Shown: positions 16,364 to 17,188 of the stretch, one piece after another
Layout: every line of letters starts with the position of its first letter
Position numbering within the stretch: the first letter of the stretch is position 1
Notes under the pieces: model-generated
The model's input: the letters and a program-made list of their open reading frames with translations, nothing else
Database searches by the model: none
What the model was told of the DNA's origin: nothing
From: DATESN01 sp035270785
GTDB taxonomy: Bacteria > Bacillota > Clostridia > Lachnospirales > Lachnospiraceae
Direction of reading: 5' to 3'
NCBI GenBank assembly: GCA_035270785.1
Contig: DATESN010000120.1
Span: forward strand, 1-17,188
Length of the DNA stretch: 17,188 nt
Program-made: the position numbers and the translations under genes

Positions 16364-16402
16364 GTTTGATACTACTTTTTTTACAACCTTTTCTACTGTG
16401 AT

Positions 16403-16431
16403 AGTATACCATTGAACTTATTTTTGTTCAA
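16403..16431 (-). promoter_or_regulatory. Sigma-A-type promoter of the glycan operon
   Basis: On the minus strand TTGAAC (16426-16431) is followed after exactly 17 bases by TATACT (16403-16408), each one mismatch from TTGACA and TATAAT. Transcription would begin near 16396, giving a leader of about 60 bases before the large GH25 gene. This is the only strong promoter noticed for the minus-strand cluster. Confidence 0.75.
16412..16431. promoter_or_regulatory. Perfect inverted repeat over the -35 box (candidate operator)
   Basis: TTGAAC (16412-16417) and GTTCAA (16426-16431) are exact inverted copies with an 8-base AT spacer. The right arm is the -35 hexamer and the other arm lies within the -35/-10 spacer, so a dimeric regulator bound here would compete with RNA polymerase. 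The regulator is not identified. Confidence 0.5.
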
Positions 16432-16508
16432 GAAGTTATTCCCTTTTCCAAAATTTACAACAGCGAAAAACGCGCGATGGTTAACAAATAAACTACGTAC
16501 TAAAGTTC

Positions 16509-16537
16509 TTGACATTTTACGCAAAAAATGACACAAT
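16509..16537 (+). promoter_or_regulatory. Promoter of the zinc-ribbon gene
   Basis: TTGACA (16509-16514, perfect -35) is followed after 17 bases by CACAAT (16532-16537), a 4/6 match to the -10 consensus. It lies about 50 bases before the ATG at 16587 and is divergent from the operon promoter. The stretch between the two -35 boxes (16432-16508) shows no further clear element. Confidence 0.6.
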
Positions 16538-16586
16538 TTACTAAGCGACTTTTAACAAAATAACATGTTGAAAAGGGGATTCTTCC

Positions 16587-16934
16587 ATGATGTACATGCA
16601 TTATTGTAATTGTTGCCATCGTATACATATGTTAAACGGACATAAAATGACTTGCCCGAAATGTGAGAACCCACTTTCGGAACTTCGAGTATCCTATTTA
16701 GATTTCGTTCATATGGATATTGATCAACGGGCTGAGTTAAAACTCAAATGTGCTAATCACGAATTACTAAAGGAACTTGCTACCACCTATCGTATGTACA
16801 AGTACAGTAAATGGTATCGCAAATTAACTGAAGAAAATATTGTGATTAAGAATGACTTTCTTGTAACTGACACCGAAAACAGCGATGACAACGGGACTAA
16901 GGATAACAATGGCACTGAAAAAAACAATGATTAA
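16587..16934 (+). CDS. Small zinc-ribbon protein of unknown function
   Basis: 115 residues. The N-terminus has CNCC at 7-10 and CPKC at 23-26, two Cys pairs about a dozen residues apart as in a zinc ribbon, with HRIHMLNGHK between them. A middle region of about 45 residues is charged and probably helical (DQRAELKLKCANHELLKELATTYRM is split by no Pro or Gly). The C-terminus is a low-complexity Asn/Asp/Thr/Glu tail from about residue 93, probably disordered. No enzyme motif, signal peptide or membrane span is seen. AAAGGGG lies about 8 bases before the first ATG; a second ATG follows directly. Divergent position beside the glycan operon leaves room for a regulatory role, but nothing in the sequence proves DNA binding. 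Confidence 0.8.
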   Translation: MMYMHYCNCCHRIHMLNGHKMTCPKCENPLSELRVSYLDFVHMDIDQRAELKLKCANHELLKELATTYRMYKYSKWYRKLTEENIVIKNDFLVTDTENSDDNGTKDNNGTEKNND

Positions 16935-16940
16935 AAACAG

Positions 16941-17000
16941 AAAACTAGTTAGAAAAAAGAAGCATTTTGGTTAAATGCTTCTTTTTTCTAGTTTTTTTAT
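16941..17000. terminator. Strong, probably bidirectional hairpin terminator
   Basis: A perfect 17-base stem (16951-16967 with 16973-16989) closes a 5-base loop. A 4-base bulge is followed by a further A-run/T-run pairing, and the plus strand ends in TTTTTTT. It begins 7 bases after the zinc-ribbon stop. The A-rich left side gives a T-run on the minus strand too, so it can also end the converging gene at the right edge. Confidence 0.9.
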
Positions 17001-17037
17001 ATTATAATATTTATTCTATGCCTAAAATATGTAGTTA

Positions 17038-17188
17038 TCAAATGGGTCCGCCATCGAAGGTAAAAGACATGGTCTCTGATAATCGATTATAATACATTCT
17101 ATAAATAATTTCGAAATCCACAAGAAAAGCGACTATAATAAAAATAATAGCTCCTCCAACAATCACTCTTTGAATCCAAATATTTTTC
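17038..17188 (-). CDS. Partial membrane protein, C-terminal end
   Basis: An open frame enters from the right edge and ends with TGA at 17038-17040; 49 complete codons are visible. The peptide begins KNIWIQRVIVGGAIIFIIVA, giving one hydrophobic span of about 16-18 residues, and continues into a short tail with LVDFEIIYRMYYNRLSETM and a FDGGPI end. The clear membrane segment and the shared terminator after the stop suggest a real gene, converging on the zinc-ribbon gene. The family is not recognised, and the start is outside the window. Confidence 0.55.
   Translation of the reverse strand, partial: KNIWIQRVIVGGAIIFIIVAFLVDFEIIYRMYYNRLSETMSFTFDGGPI

Noticed and set aside
16017..16415. 132-codon open frame on the plus strand
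   Set aside because: It is antisense to the acidic tail and membrane span of the large GH25 gene, and its Ser/Lys-rich low-complexity peptide is explained by reading Asp/Glu codons backwards.
16461..16475. Small GCG/CGC hairpin in the divergent promoter region
   Set aside because: The stem is only three or four pairs with an A-rich loop and no positional relation to a promoter box, so it is not distinguishable from chance.

Overview
The window looks like low-GC Firmicutes DNA. The best guess is a Lachnospiraceae or Clostridium relative, because of the AT-rich codon use, strong AGGAGG-type ribosome sites, sigma-A-like promoters and family-level resemblance of the proteins; no marker gene fixes the species. 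Almost all of it is one minus-strand cluster for making, ending and exporting a cell-surface glycan. Transcription appears to start near 16396 and run leftward past position 1.

In transcription order the cluster holds: a large membrane-anchored GH25 lysozyme-like protein with Big_2-type and glucan-binding-like repeats (13595-16336); rfbB/rmlB (12493-13569); rfbA/rmlA (11492-12361); a smaller membrane-anchored GH25 protein (10225-11502); rfbC/rmlC (9637-10188); an ABC-2 permease of the Wzm/TagG type (8607-9629); its ATPase with a Wzt-like C-terminal domain (7224-8591); a three-part methyltransferase, kinase-like and beta-rich protein (5125-7224); two large GT2 glycosyltransferases (2923-5076 and 906-2891); and the 5' half of a phosphoglucomutase-type gene (1-846). 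Most genes are separated by a few bases or overlap, so they are probably translated from one long message.

The parts fit one pathway. The phosphoglucomutase would supply glucose-1-phosphate. RmlA, RmlB and RmlC would carry it to dTDP-4-keto-rhamnose; RmlD is not in the window. The GT2 enzymes would build a deoxyhexose-containing chain on the cytoplasmic face, and the Wzm/Wzt-like transporter would export it. The methyltransferase/kinase protein has the same two catalytic folds in the same order as WbdD, the chain terminator of E. coli O9a, and it lies directly next to a transporter ATPase with a Wzt-type C-terminal domain. A cap-and-recognise export system in a Gram-positive is therefore the most interesting hypothesis here. 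The two GH25 proteins share a membrane-proximal domain and may open or remodel peptidoglycan where the glycan is placed.

To the right of the operon promoter, a divergent gene (16587-16934, plus strand) encodes a small zinc-ribbon protein. It ends in a strong hairpin terminator shared with a converging partial membrane-protein gene at the right edge (17038-17188). Short in-phase or junctional tandem repeats recur at several gene starts and ends in the operon. No RNA genes, CRISPR array, intact insertion sequence or phage gene was seen.
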